The notes under the pieces were generated by a model. That model had not been told where the DNA came from and made no database searches. It worked only from the letters and a program-made list of their open reading frames with translations. The position numbers were made by a program, and so were the translations under genes. 64,000 nt of DNA from Bifidobacterium breve (GTDB taxonomy: Bacteria; Actinomycetota; Actinomycetes; Nanopelagicales; Nanopelagicaceae): positions 1-64,000 of the forward strand of contig CAMCYS010000004.1 in the NCBI GenBank assembly GCA_945885625.1, read 5' to 3'. Every line of letters starts with the position of its first letter. Within the stretch, counting starts at the first letter, position 1. Positions 31,872 through 44,800 of the stretch are shown here, piece after piece.

Positions 31872-32642
31872 ATGTCACGTCCATGGGTAGATTTCATAAA
31901 TATTGATGAGCAACCGGCACAAAGTTGCGCTAATGACTACGGCACATTTACTTATCGAGAGTTTGCAAATGGCACTACTCGCAATGAAGGAAAAAGCTCT
32001 CCAATTATTGCTCCTGGAAAATCAATCATGCTTGAACTAGATAGCAATACGCCCATTGCTGCTCATGCAGCACCCACGCAAATTCGCGCATTTATATTCG
32101 AAGGCAACATCAAATTAGATGGCCAAGAAGTCAAGGAACGTAGTTACATTGAAATTCCAGCTGGAAGCCAAGTACCTGCGATAACTGTAGATACGAAAGC
32201 TCGCATATTTATTACTTACGATGGCGAATACACAATTACTTCCGCAAAAGCCGAAAAGAACGAGATCGTAATTAAATACATGCAAGATATTGTCTGGCGC
32301 ACACCAATCGTTTCTGATTTTCCAGGTGGCGCTGCCCGTAAAGCCTTCTATGACCATGGTGATTATGGTTCAGGAATTTTAGGCATCTTGCCCGAATGGG
32401 AAAGCCCGTTTTATGAATGGCATACTTTTAGCGAAGAGATTTTGATTGTCGAGGGCAGCATCATCTCCTCATTCGGAACTATGAAACGTGGTGCTTATCT
32501 ATCTCACCCAGGCGGCGAAGACACCGTTCACGGCCCGATGTATAGCAAAGAGGGCTGCCTAATGCTGGTTTTACGCGAAGGTCCAATCGGAAATACATTT
32601 ACACCCGCCGACCCAGTCGAGGTAGCATCGCGCAAGATGTAA
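31872..32642 (+). CDS. Cupin-fold protein
   Basis: This 256-residue cytosolic protein has two beta-barrel halves. The second carries EWHTFSEEILIVEG followed by GAYLSHPGGEDTVHGP, a cupin metal-site pattern with His/Glu ligands. The first half (IRAFIFEGNIKLDGQEV, YIEIPAGSQVP) is a second barrel lacking obvious ligands. It starts directly after the hydrolase stop codon. Bicupins of this sort are dioxygenases, isomerases or sensors; no specific role can be assigned. Confidence 0.72.
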   Translation: MSRPWVDFINIDEQPAQSCANDYGTFTYREFANGTTRNEGKSSPIIAPGKSIMLELDSNTPIAAHAAPTQIRAFIFEGNIKLDGQEVKERSYIEIPAGSQVPAITVDTKARIFITYDGEYTITSAKAEKNEIVIKYMQDIVWRTPIVSDFPGGAARKAFYDHGDYGSGILGILPEWESPFYEWHTFSEEILIVEGSIISSFGTMKRGAYLSHPGGEDTVHGPMYSKEGCLMLVLREGPIGNTFTPADPVEVASRKM

Positions 32643-32660
32643 CTAGGAGATGAGACCAGC

Positions 32661-33782
32661 GTGCGCGATTTAACCGAACTTAGAAAGTTACATAGTTCAA
32701 AGTGGTTGCGCTATCCCGCTGACGTTTTACCTATGCATGTAGCTGAAATGGATTTTGAAGTTGATCCTGGTGTGCGTGCGGTTTTGGCCGAGATGGTTGC
32801 CAAGTCTGATCTTGGTTATCTAGGGCCTATCCCTGAAGTACCCGAAGCATTTGTTGGTTTCGCAGAACGTCATTGGGGCTGGACACCGGATGCTGCACAG
32901 ATTCGCCTGACTACCGATGTTGGCGTCGGTATAGTTGAAGTTATCCGCGCGCTTAACAAGCCAGGTGACAAGGTGATTATCAGTTCACCGGTCTATCACA
33001 GCTTCTATATGTGGCTTGATGAGTTGAAACTAACTACGGTCGATGCTCCACTAATTCACGAGGGCGATAACTGGCGCCTTGATCTAGTTGCAATCGAAGC
33101 TGAGTTTAAGAATGGTGCTCGTTTCATTTTGCTCTCTAGCCCACATAATCCGGTTGGTCGGATTCACACCCTTGAAGAGTTAACTGCGATTTCTGAACTT
33201 TCAAATAAGTACAACGCATATGTGATTAGCGATGAGATTCACGCACCACTTACCTATGCTGATCAAAAATTTGTGCCATATCTTTCAATTCCGGCTGCTC
33301 AACGCCGCGGAATTATGGTTACTTCATCTAGCAAAGCCTTTAACTTTGCTGGCTTAAAGGCCGCAATTATCGTTTCGCAGAACCAAGAGATGTTTGAAGA
33401 GCTAAATGCAATGCCAGAGGCAAATCACTGGCGCGCCTCATTATTGGGCGGTTTTGCGATGGCAAAAGCCTTTAGTGACGGCGATAAATGGCTTTCCGAA
33501 ACGATGGCCCAACTAGATCACAATCGTAAGTTGGTTAAAGAGTTACTTGCTAAGTACCTACCGGATGCTAAATATGTAATTCCGCAAAATAGCTATTTGG
33601 CTTGGGTTGACATCTCTTGCTTAGGACTTGGCGACAGCGCCTCTGAACTCTTAATTGAAAATCAGAAAGTTGCTTTTAACCCGGGCACAGAGTTTGGCGC
33701 TCAATACGGTGCTTACATTCGTTTGAATTTTGCCACCTCACCGGAAATTATTGAAGAAGGAATTAAGCGTCTGGCTCCTTAA
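32661..33782 (+). CDS. MalY/PatB-type PLP aminotransferase (C-S lyase)
   Basis: This 373-residue fold-type I PLP enzyme resembles PatB/MalY cystathionine beta-lyases: LPMHVAEMDFEVDPGV near the N terminus, SSPHNPVGRIHT, ISDEIHAPLTY and the PLP-lysine motif TSSSKAFNFAGLKAA. Such enzymes cleave cystathionine or cysteine S-conjugates. GTG start follows AGGAG at a rather long spacing. It is the third gene of the operon and ends overlapping the convergent GH13 gene by 4 bp. Confidence 0.9.
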   Translation: MRDLTELRKLHSSKWLRYPADVLPMHVAEMDFEVDPGVRAVLAEMVAKSDLGYLGPIPEVPEAFVGFAERHWGWTPDAAQIRLTTDVGVGIVEVIRALNKPGDKVIISSPVYHSFYMWLDELKLTTVDAPLIHEGDNWRLDLVAIEAEFKNGARFILLSSPHNPVGRIHTLEELTAISELSNKYNAYVISDEIHAPLTYADQKFVPYLSIPAAQRRGIMVTSSSKAFNFAGLKAAIIVSQNQEMFEELNAMPEANHWRASLLGGFAMAKAFSDGDKWLSETMAQLDHNRKLVKELLAKYLPDAKYVIPQNSYLAWVDISCLGLGDSASELLIENQKVAFNPGTEFGAQYGAYIRLNFATSPEIIEEGIKRLAP

Positions 33783-35143
33783 GCCTTTTTACTTGAGTAA
33801 ATTTCGTATTGCCAAGGCTTTAGCGTCAACGTTAGTTTTTTCTTTAGCGTTACGAGTTTACCGGTGCTGAATATATAGTAAGAGTTATTTAGTTTAGTTA
33901 GATCGATAGTTACTTTTTGTGTTGTATTACTTGCATTAATAACCGTTAAAACTTTATTAGTTCCTTTTGCACGTGAATAAACAATCACAGAATTATTATC
34001 ACTCGGCGTTGGAACTAACTTAGCAGTCGAGTTATTCCAGAGTGCAGCATTTTTAGTCTTTAAAGAGACTAACTTGGTATAAAAGGCAGTAGTTGAATTA
34101 GCAACTGTTAAACCTGGGATTAAGTCTTTTTCAAAGAAAGCCAAACGTTTGGTGTTACCAACTTCTTGTCCTGAATAAATCAACGGTATTCCAGGATACG
34201 TGAAAGTCAGGGCAGCCATTGCTGATACCGCGTTACCAAGTCGTTCAAACTCAGTTCCGCTCCAACTATTTTCATCGTGATTCGTAATAAAATTCATGGG
34301 AAAAGAACGAGTTGGATAGGTAAATGTTTGATTTGTTGCCAAGGCTTCGAAGTTAGCGCGACCCTTATTGCCATCGGCAATTGCTTTAACTAAATCTTTA
34401 AGTTCCCAGTTGTAATTCGCAATAAAGGCATCATCGAGCAGACTCTGCACACTTTGGTCTTCAGCAAGCATAAATAGCGGTTTTATTGCCTGTAACTGAG
34501 TATTTGCTTGCTTCCAGAAGTCTGTTGGCACTCCTGCTGCGACATCGGCGCGGAATCCATCGATATCGAATGTCTTAACCCAATAAGCCATGGCGTCAAT
34601 CATGGCTCTGCGCATATCTTGGTTTTTGTAATCTAGCCAAGCAACATCTAGCCAGTCATTATTTGGTGGCACGATATTGCCAGTTCCATCCCTGTGATAC
34701 CAGGACTTATTGGCTATCCATGGATTATCCCAACCCGAGTGATTTGCGACCCAGTCGAGAATCACTTTAAAACCGAGTGCATGAGCTTTTTTCACTAAAG
34801 ATTTAAAGTCAGCTTCATTGCCAAACTCGGGGTTAATTCCTTTGTAATTAGCGACGGCATACGGAGAACCCAAACTTCCTTTTCGATTTAGCTCTGAAAT
34901 CGGATGAATTGGCATCAGCCAAAGAATTTTCACACCTAATTTCTGCAATCTGGGCAAGTTTGCTTCAAATGCTTGAAAAGTTCCAGCTTCGGTGTATTGA
35001 CGAACATTTACTTCATAAATTGTTGCACTATTCGCCCACGTTGGTAATACCGAATTGCTGTTATATGCAGTTGCGGGCTGCAGACCGAGAGCTGCTATTG
35101 CGAACATTGTGACAAGAATAATCTGAAGCCGCTTGGAAGTCAT
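33779..35143 (-). CDS. Secreted alpha-amylase family (GH13) glycosidase
   Basis: This 454-residue enzyme has a signal peptide (RLQIILVTMFAIAALGLQPATA), a TIM barrel with conserved regions DWVANHSG (region I), GFRADVA (region II, nucleophile Asp), MLAEDQ (region III, acid Glu) and NHDENSW (region IV), and a C-terminal beta domain. It should cleave or rearrange alpha-glucans outside the cell. I prefer ATG 35143 because TACTCT lies 6 nt before it; the track's 35161 start precedes that box. No carbohydrate-binding module is seen. Confidence 0.9.
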   Translation of the reverse strand: MTSKRLQIILVTMFAIAALGLQPATAYNSNSVLPTWANSATIYEVNVRQYTEAGTFQAFEANLPRLQKLGVKILWLMPIHPISELNRKGSLGSPYAVANYKGINPEFGNEADFKSLVKKAHALGFKVILDWVANHSGWDNPWIANKSWYHRDGTGNIVPPNNDWLDVAWLDYKNQDMRRAMIDAMAYWVKTFDIDGFRADVAAGVPTDFWKQANTQLQAIKPLFMLAEDQSVQSLLDDAFIANYNWELKDLVKAIADGNKGRANFEALATNQTFTYPTRSFPMNFITNHDENSWSGTEFERLGNAVSAMAALTFTYPGIPLIYSGQEVGNTKRLAFFEKDLIPGLTVANSTTAFYTKLVSLKTKNAALWNNSTAKLVPTPSDNNSVIVYSRAKGTNKVLTVINASNTTQKVTIDLTKLNNSYYIFSTGKLVTLKKKLTLTLKPWQYEIYSSKKA

Positions 35144-35149
35144 GCGTAT

Positions 35150-35155
35150 AGAGTA
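35150..35155 (-). promoter_or_regulatory. -10 element deciding the GH13 start
   Basis: On the minus strand TACTCT lies 6 nt before ATG 35143, implying leaderless translation from there. Confidence 0.45.
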
Positions 35156-35189
35156 AGTCACAATTTACTAATTTGTAAGGTTCAGTCGG

Positions 35190-35195
35190 TAAGAT
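35190..35195 (+). promoter_or_regulatory. -10 element for leaderless sulfotransferase-like gene
   Basis: TAAGAT lies 6 nt before ATG 35202, only 35 bp from the divergent GH13 -10 box. Confidence 0.45.
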
Positions 35196-35201
35196 ATCGG
35201 C

Positions 35202-36317
35202 ATGGCTAAGAAGTTAATTGTCCATGCTGGCTTTCATAAGACCGGCACCACAGCTCTACAATCTTCTTTCTTTGCAAATGTAAACGAGTTAGCGAAATTT
35301 GGCATTAACTATCCGCAAGTTGGCGGGAAAGCTCAACATAAAGCGATTTATTCTTTAATGGGAAAAACTTGGGGCTGGGAAGACCGTGGCGGAGTAATGT
35401 CCAATGATAAGAAGTGGAAGAACCTCTTAAAACAGGTGGCTAAAGCAAAGAAAACCAGTCTGATTAGCTCAGAATTTCTCTGCGAGCTAGATGAAGAGCA
35501 GATCGCTAAGTTTAGGAAAGCTTTAGGTGTCGCTGATGCCCAAATTTATTTCACAATAAGGCCACTTCTTAAAATTATCCCTTCGGCATATCAGCAACAT
35601 TTAAAGATTGGCATAAAGAGCGATTACGAAAAGTGGCTTCATTCAATTTTGGACGAACCTGGTGTATCGACGATTACTCCCTCGTTCTGGGTCAGACATA
35701 CCCATGCCAAGGTGCTAAGCAAATGGATTGCGGAATTCGGAGCCGACCGGGTCACGCTTATTGTGGTTGATGAAGCTAAACCTGAGTTTATGTACGACAC
35801 ATTTAGTGAACTACTTGGACTGCCCGCTAAATTCTTAAAGAAACAAGAGAATCAAGATAGCAATCGCTCGCTATCGTTAAATGAGATTACCTTGTTAAAT
35901 CGCATAAATCGCAAGTTTCCCAAGCGTCGCAGTTGGCATGACTATGAAACCTTTATTCGTAATGGTGCAATCAAATACTTAACAAACAAAGTTGTGCCAG
36001 CCCAAGATGATTTACGCTTGTTAACTCCACAATGGGCAGTTGATAAAGCAAAAGAAATCTCAGCTAATAGTGTGGCTGATATCAAGAATTTGGGTATTCG
36101 TATTATTGGCGATCTAGATACTTTTGCTGATGCCAAGGTACCAGTAGGCGACAATCCACCGATCGAAATGATTCCAGTAGATCTTGCTGCACAAGCTTTA
36201 ATCGCCTTAGACTTGCGAGTAGTTGAGACATTCCCAAAAAAATGGATATTACAAAAGTTGTGGAAAATGACAAAGCGCGATCTCAAAAAATGGTTAAAGA
36301 AAGTGGCTAAGAAATGA
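35202..36317 (+). CDS. Sulfotransferase-like protein, paralogue of 57377-58471
   Basis: This 371-residue protein starts with the 5'-phosphosulfate-binding loop pattern HAGFHKTGTTALQ. FTIRPLLKIIPSAYQQHLK (about residue 120) occupies the place of the 3'-phosphate-binding motif. Such enzymes transfer sulfate from PAPS to carbohydrates or lipids. It has no signal peptide and a very basic C terminus (KWLKKVAKK). A close paralogue lies in the cysDNC operon 21 kb away, with shared stretches such as KTWGW(E/K)DRGGV. It overlaps the aldo/keto reductase by 4 bp (ATGA). Confidence 0.8.
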   Translation: MAKKLIVHAGFHKTGTTALQSSFFANVNELAKFGINYPQVGGKAQHKAIYSLMGKTWGWEDRGGVMSNDKKWKNLLKQVAKAKKTSLISSEFLCELDEEQIAKFRKALGVADAQIYFTIRPLLKIIPSAYQQHLKIGIKSDYEKWLHSILDEPGVSTITPSFWVRHTHAKVLSKWIAEFGADRVTLIVVDEAKPEFMYDTFSELLGLPAKFLKKQENQDSNRSLSLNEITLLNRINRKFPKRRSWHDYETFIRNGAIKYLTNKVVPAQDDLRLLTPQWAVDKAKEISANSVADIKNLGIRIIGDLDTFADAKVPVGDNPPIEMIPVDLAAQALIALDLRVVETFPKKWILQKLWKMTKRDLKKWLKKVAKK

Positions 36318-37237
36318 TTACAATTCCAGAGACTGATTTAGTCGTTCACCCACTTTGTCTCGGTACAAATGTCTTTGGCTGGAGCGCTGATGAGACAGAG
36401 TCACGCCAAGTTCTAGATGCCTACGCTTCACATGGTGGAAATTTCCTTGATACAGCCGATGTTTATTCGCAATGGAAGCCTGGCAATCAAGGTGGCGAAT
36501 CTGAAACGATCATTGGCAACTGGCTAACTAAACGCGATCGCAGCAAAGTTGTGGTTGCTACTAAAGTTTCAATGCTTAACACTCGCCCAGGGCTATCGGC
36601 TAAGAATGTTTTGGCAGCTTGCGATGATTCTTTACGTCGCCTACAGACTGATTACATCGATATTTATTACTCGCACCGCGACATAGCTGAAACACCAATG
36701 GAAGAAACCCTTGGTGCTTATGCCGAATTAATCGCAGCCGGTAAGGTGCGTTATATAGCGGCTTCACAACATACAGGTGCGCGCTTACAACAATCTCTAG
36801 ACATTTCAGCAGCTAATGGGTTGCCTTCATATATTGGCTTACAAGATCAATACAACTTGATTTATCGCCAGCTTTTTGAATCTGAACAACAACCAGTACT
36901 TGCTGCTAACCATTTGAGCGCAATGCCTTTCTATGGATTAGCACGTGGCTTCTTATCCGGAAAATATCGCCCCGGCGTGAAAGTTGAATCAGTTCGCGCC
37001 GAAGGAGTTGCTGAGTTCTATAACGACAAGAACTGGGCAGTGCTGGATAAAGTGCGTGAGATCGCTAAAGATCGCAATGTGCCTGTAGCTGCAATCTCGT
37101 TAGCGTGGATACGTTCAAACCCGCAGGTCAGCACACCAATCGCGAGCGCACGTACAGTCGAGCAACTTGAAGAAATCGTGCAGGTTGTTGAGCTCAGCAC
37201 CGATGAGCTTACGAGCCTGAATTCCCTTTCGGCCTAA
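36314..37237 (+). CDS. Aldo/keto reductase
   Basis: This 307-residue NADPH-dependent oxidoreductase has a TIM barrel with the catalytic tetrad in FLDTADVYSQW (Asp, Tyr), VVATKVSM (Lys) and IYYSHRD (His). SLAWIRSNPQVSTPIASARTVEQLEE is the C-terminal cofactor-binding segment. It belongs to the AKR families acting on sugars or xenobiotic carbonyls. It is coupled to the upstream sulfotransferase-like gene, though a shared pathway is not obvious. Confidence 0.9.
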   Translation: MITIPETDLVVHPLCLGTNVFGWSADETESRQVLDAYASHGGNFLDTADVYSQWKPGNQGGESETIIGNWLTKRDRSKVVVATKVSMLNTRPGLSAKNVLAACDDSLRRLQTDYIDIYYSHRDIAETPMEETLGAYAELIAAGKVRYIAASQHTGARLQQSLDISAANGLPSYIGLQDQYNLIYRQLFESEQQPVLAANHLSAMPFYGLARGFLSGKYRPGVKVESVRAEGVAEFYNDKNWAVLDKVREIAKDRNVPVAAISLAWIRSNPQVSTPIASARTVEQLEEIVQVVELSTDELTSLNSLSA

Positions 37238-38692
<1,455 letters not shown>

Positions 38693-38717
38693 TTCTTACC
38701 CGCTTGGGTGATTTCTT

Positions 38718-38756
38718 AGGGTGATATAGCGCCATAAAGGCTCATTAAGTCACCCT
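38718..38756 (+). promoter_or_regulatory. Stem-loop upstream of the giant surface-protein gene
   Basis: AGGGTGA (38718-38724) pairs with TCACCCT (38750-38756), with an inner GCC-ATAAA-GGC hairpin. It lies in the 134-bp gap after guaB1. It lacks a T tract, so it may be a leader structure or operator rather than a terminator. Confidence 0.4.
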
Positions 38757-38826
38757 CATTATTCGTTGCTACTTACGCTTATCACCTCGGGTTTTCCGCC
38801 TACAAGTGCGCAATAAAGAGGTATCA

Positions 38827-41800
38827 GTGAATCTTGTTTGGCGTCGCAAGAAGAAGATTCATGCGCGCCCAAAACTTGCAACTCTTTTAGCCACGACCCT
38901 AATTTCAGGGCTATTTGTTTCAATTCCCATGCCTGCAATTGCAGCTGCATGTAATCCAACATCGACAACTGCTTCTAACGGCGACACGATTCTGACATTT
39001 ACAACTGTTGGTACTTGTGATTGGACTGTCCCTGCAGAAGCTACACAAGCGCAGGTATTGATCGTAGCCGGCGGCGGTGGCGGCGGCGATTCAAGAGATT
39101 ATCAAACTGGCGGTGGCGGTGGTGGCGGCGGTTATTTTCAAGCTAACAATTTAGCAATTTATGGATCTATTGCAGTTTCTGTTGGCGCGGGTGGAACGGG
39201 TGGCGCTAACAGTGCTACTTCTAATTCAACAAGTACTTCAAGAGGAAGTGCTGGCGGTGATAGTTCATTCGGGACACTAAAGGTCGGTGGCGGTGGCGGC
39301 GGTAATTCATGGAATTACACATTGGGAGCGGCTGCAATGTCAGGAACTGGTGGCGCTTCATATCTTACGGGTGGTAACGGCGGTGGCGCTAGATCAAGAC
39401 CCAACCCTTCAGCGGCAACCCAAAGTGGTGGAAGCGGTGGCACACATTCAAGTTCTGGAATTCTCTTTTTAGAAACAACTCTTACAGGCACTGCTGGTGC
39501 CGCTGGTAATAATTCAAATAGCGGTGACTATGGAACAGGCGGCGTTGGCGGCTCCATTGCATCAGCCAATCGCACTTCGTCAATTAGTGGTAGCTCTTAC
39601 GTATATTCGCACGGTGGCACATTCAAGTGGTCTACCGGTGCACAAACATATGGCTCTGGTGGTGACACTAATTATCTTGGTGCCACTGATGGCAATGGTG
39701 GAGGTGCGGGATTTCAAGGGATTGTAATAGTTCGTTACAGCCAACCACCAGCAGGAACTTCCGTACTTTCCTTTAACGCCAATGGTGGTACAGGTAGCGA
39801 CGCATCAAGTGTGCTAACAACAGGAACTGCCGGAGTTGTTCCTAGTAGTACAAACATTAGACGTGCTGGTTTTGAATTCAATGGCTGGAACACGGTTGCA
39901 AATGGTTCAGGTGATCCATATGCCTTAGGTGCCCCAATCACAATTAGTGCAAATACAATTTTGTACGCACAGTGGATACGTATTCCTGGCCCAAGTTGTG
40001 CAGCGGGTGTTGGTAAAGGTGGAGTTCAAGCTGCAACTCTTGAATTAGCCCGAGGTGGTCATGGTTGCGTTGGCATTAGTTACAAGCAATCTAATGGAAC
40101 CTATACAACGATCACATTTAATTACACAGGTGCAGATCAAAGTTGGACTTCTCCAGACGGTGCAACTTCTCTGACTTTCTTTTTGATTGGAGCTGGCGGC
40201 GGTTCTAGTACCCTTAGCGGAAGTGGCTCGGGTGGAAGCGCCGGTTTCTCAATTGGAACATACGCAGTTTCTGCACAAACAACTTTCAAAATAATTGTTG
40301 GCCAAGGTGGTTATTCACTTGGAAATGTAAGTACCTATGGTGGCGGCGGCGCAGGTGGTGGTGCCGAAGGTGGATACGGAAGTGGCGGCGGGCGTTCAGC
40401 AATCCGATTAGGAACTGGTTCAACAGATTTAATTACCGCAGGTGGCGGTGGCGGTGGCGGCTACAACAATTTCTGCGGCGGCGGTGGCGGTGGAAACGTC
40501 GGCGGCGATGCTGCGAAAAGAAATAGCGTTGATGGCGGCGGTGGCACGCAAATAGCAGGAGGTGTTGGTGGTTATTCAATTAATAACTTACCTGGCACAG
40601 TTGGTAGTGCATATCAAGGCGGAACTGGGCGCGATGGTAGCGGCGGCGGCGGCGGCGGATACTTCGGCGGCGGCGGTGGTGGTGACAATGCTGGCGGCGG
40701 CGGCGGTTCAGGCTTTATTGGTGGCGCAGGAATCACTAATGGATCAACAGTTGCAGGAACATGCGGAACTGTAGGAAACTCTGCTGCATTCGTTTTTAGT
40801 ATTACTTACGACGGTAATCAAAATACTGGTGGCACAGCCCCAAGCGGCATAGAAATAAATGCTTTGACATCAACAACTGCTGCAACAAACTCTGGCAGTT
40901 TAACAAGGACTGGTTTTACACCTGCTGGATGGAATACTAGAGCTGACGGCGCAGGAACAAACTATCCATTCGGATCTGCGATTACTCCATCAGGTGACAC
41001 AACTTTGTACGCGCAATGGAATTCAACGATTACTTACAACGGCAATGGCCAAACATCGCTGATAAGCACTGTTCCTGCGCCAACAACAGCAAAAGGCTCT
41101 TCGAATACAATTTTAGCTGCACCGACAACATTGCTTCGTACCAACTTTGTTTTTGACGGCTGGAACACCGCGGCTAACGGATCAGGCACTTCCTACGCAT
41201 CCGGCTTAACTACTTACTCTTCAACTGGCTCGACAACACTCTATGCACAGTGGAAAGCTGTGATTACCTTCAATGGAAATACAAACTCGGCAGGAAGCGC
41301 ACCAACAATTGTTAATACCACAACTTCAACGATTACTTTGCCTGGCAATACAGGATCACTAGCAAAAACCGGATATTCATTCTCAGGTTGGAATACCGCA
41401 GCAGATGGCTCGGGTACGACATTTGCAGTTGATACTTCTTATACAGTCACAGGTACAACTACTTTGTACGCGGCATGGACCCCAAGTAATACTGGTTTAA
41501 CACCTAATTTCAAAGCCGATACAACTGCGCCAATTGGCGTTCTCGCAAGCACCGCATATGTAATTAACAACGTTTACGCTGGAACTACAAATGATCTAAT
41601 ACTTTCAGACCTGCCAGATAAAATTCAGATAATTGCTTCAGTAGCATCTGGAACTTTAGCAATCACCACAACTACTAATCTAACTTTGCCTACTGGTTAT
41701 CAAAGTACGCTGAGTACTGCGGCTGCGAGAATTTCATTTATTGGAAACGTCACTGATGTAAATGCAGCTCTTGCAACTTTGAGATACACGGCTGCGGCTA

Positions 41801-44800
41801 CGGCAGCAAGCGGCAACATAACTGTTATTGCGGCATATATAGGACTGGCCGGAACTTTCCGTTACAACACAACAACACCAGTTGATTTCTCGAATCAATT
41901 CCCGGCACTAACTAGGACGATTGCCATCGGTGCTCTAGTAGCACCTACTGCGCCGACGCTGGCAACTGCCTCTGACACTGGTACTTTGAATAACGACAAG
42001 ATAACTAATGACAATACACCAACGATCAATCTTGGTGGCTTAACTGTCGGTGCAACCGTTACATTGACAGCAACACCAGCATCTGGGCCAGCAGTAACTT
42101 GTACTTTTGTTGCTCAATCAACCTCAAGTTCATGCACTTTTGCAACGATGCTTGATGGCACTTATTCAATTGCCGCCACGCAAACTCTGGGTGGAACCAC
42201 AACCGGAGCTTCTACCGCCTTAGCAAATGTAAAAATTGATACGGTTCGCCCAACAGTTACTCTAAGTTCAACCTCAATAACTTCTGGTGGAAATTCTCTA
42301 GCGACTCCTACTGCCCCCTCCAAAAATTACAACATATCTGCGACATTTACTGAGGTTGTTAACGGTTTTGTAATCGGTGACGTCACAAAAAATACAGAAT
42401 CAACGGGCTGGTCGATAACCACAACGGCACTGTCTACCTCAGCCCTTGCTGCTTATACTTTTAACGTTGCAAATACAACGGGCGCTGGTAATGCGGCCGG
42501 AAAACTATATTTATCTGTTGCCGAGGGTGTTGCTTCAGACGTTGCAGGTAATACGAACGTGGCAACAACATCAAGTTTCATTATTAATACAGTTATTCAG
42601 TTAACCCTTACTAATGAATATCAAGCAGGAATTAACCCAGTGGTCGGTGGAAACAATGCCACCGTTGCGCAAACTACTAGTGGCCAGGCTTTAGATATTT
42701 CTGGCCAAGCAGGTGTAACTCGGGCAAACCACACATTTGCTGGCTGGTCTTTAGTTACAACTAACGGTAGTGGTGCAGTTATTCCATCACCGTTTATTCC
42801 AACTGTGCCAGTAAAGCTTTACTCATCGTGGACACCAAATAATTATGTAGTCACCTATAACGCTAATGGTGGAAATGGTGCACCAGCAACTGTTTCTCAG
42901 AGCTTTAATTATGGTGGCACCGCACTAGTTCCGTCGGCGATTGGAACTCTAAATCGCACAGGTTACAGGTTCGATGGTTGGAGTACCACCCAAGTTGCTT
43001 CAGGAACTATTTATTCAAACCCTAACGACACTTCTATCGTCGGCACTACGACAAAGACATATTCACCTACAGCTTCGATAATCCTTTACGCAAAGTGGAC
43101 TGCACTCCCATTTGCAGTTTCCTTCAATGCCAATGGTGGCGCCGGAACCAAGCCAAACTTAGCGATCGTTGCCGGGACAGCTTCAACAATAGTCACGAAC
43201 ACTGAAATCACCAGAGCTGGCTACACATTCACAGGCTGGAACACCGCAGCCGATAACACGGGTACTACTTATGGAAATACCGGCACAATTACCGCTTATT
43301 CCAACGTGGTTTTATACGCGATCTGGGTGATTAAAGCGCCAGCAGTTCCGACCGTTAGTGCTACTGCTGGAAACGGCGAAGCGACGATTTCAATTACTTC
43401 ATCTTTGCTAGGTACGAGCACAAACGGGGCACCAGCTTCATTCACCATAACCGCACTTGATTCAAGCGGTGCAGCTCTTTCACCAGCTAAAACTTGTACT
43501 GTGATTACACCAGCTACAAGTTGTGTAATTACTGGGCTTAGCAACACAGTTGGTTACAAGTTCTCAGCTACCGCGACTAACGCTGGCGGCACTTCGACTG
43601 CAGGCGCTGCATCGACTACGGTGACACCGGCAGGTTTTGGAGTTACTTATAACGTTGCCGCTAATGGTGGGACAACCGCAACAGCGAGTGCGACCTTTAA
43701 TGCCGGCACCCCACTTGTTCTGCCAGCGGCAACTAGAAATGGTTACACATTTGCGGGTTGGTACAGCGCAGCAAGTGGCGGAACTTTAATTGGTCCAGCT
43801 GGAGGCGCATATTCACCAACTGCTACGGCAATTGTTTACGCGACATGGACAGCTATTACTTACGCAATCACTTATAACGGCAACGGCAATACATCTGGAG
43901 CCACACCTGCCAATGGTGCTTACACAAGTGGCGGCACTAATTACAGCATCCTTGGCGCGAATACTTTAGTGAAAACTGGTTATGACTTTGCCGGTTGGAA
44001 TACCGCCGCCGATGGAAGTGGCACAGATTATGCAGCTGCTGCAACTTATTCGATCTCGGCCAATTTAAATCTCTTTGCTAAGTGGACTGCCACAAATTAC
44101 ACAGTTACCTATTCGCTAAACAGTGCAACTACTGGAACGCTACCAACTCAAGGTACAAAAACAATTGGTCAAACTTTCCAACTTGCTGCCGCTACTGGAA
44201 TTACTAAGACTGACTTTACTTTTGGTGGCTGGTCAGATGGCACAAATACCTACACCGCGGGCACTAACTACACAGTCGGTACCGCGAATGTGACGCTTAC
44301 AGCAGTCTGGGTAGCCACTTACATCATTACTTACGATAAGAATGGTGCAACTACCGGAACTGCCCCAGCGCTCACCAGTTATGTAACAGGTGCAACTGGC
44401 ATTACCTTGGCTGCGGCTGGTGACTTGCTTAAGAGCGGTTATACATTCGATGGCTGGTCAACAACCCCAACTGGCACCGCAGTTTCATCGCCATACACAG
44501 TGAGTGCTAACACAACACTTTATGCCAAGTGGGCGCTTTCAACAATAAATATTAATTTCGCAGCTGGAACCGCAAATGCAGCTCCAGCGTCACCCGTCGC
44601 GTTGCCGACAAATACCAGCGCAACATTCGGTTCGCTTTATCAACTTCCAAATTCTTCAACAGCCTCTGTATCTGCCGGCGGAAATGTATATGTGTTTTCC
44701 GGTTGGTCAGATGGAAGCGCAACCTATCAACCTGGCTCGCAATACCGAATGACCGCAAACGTTCCAACATTTACCGCACAATGGAATCGTGTTTACGATG

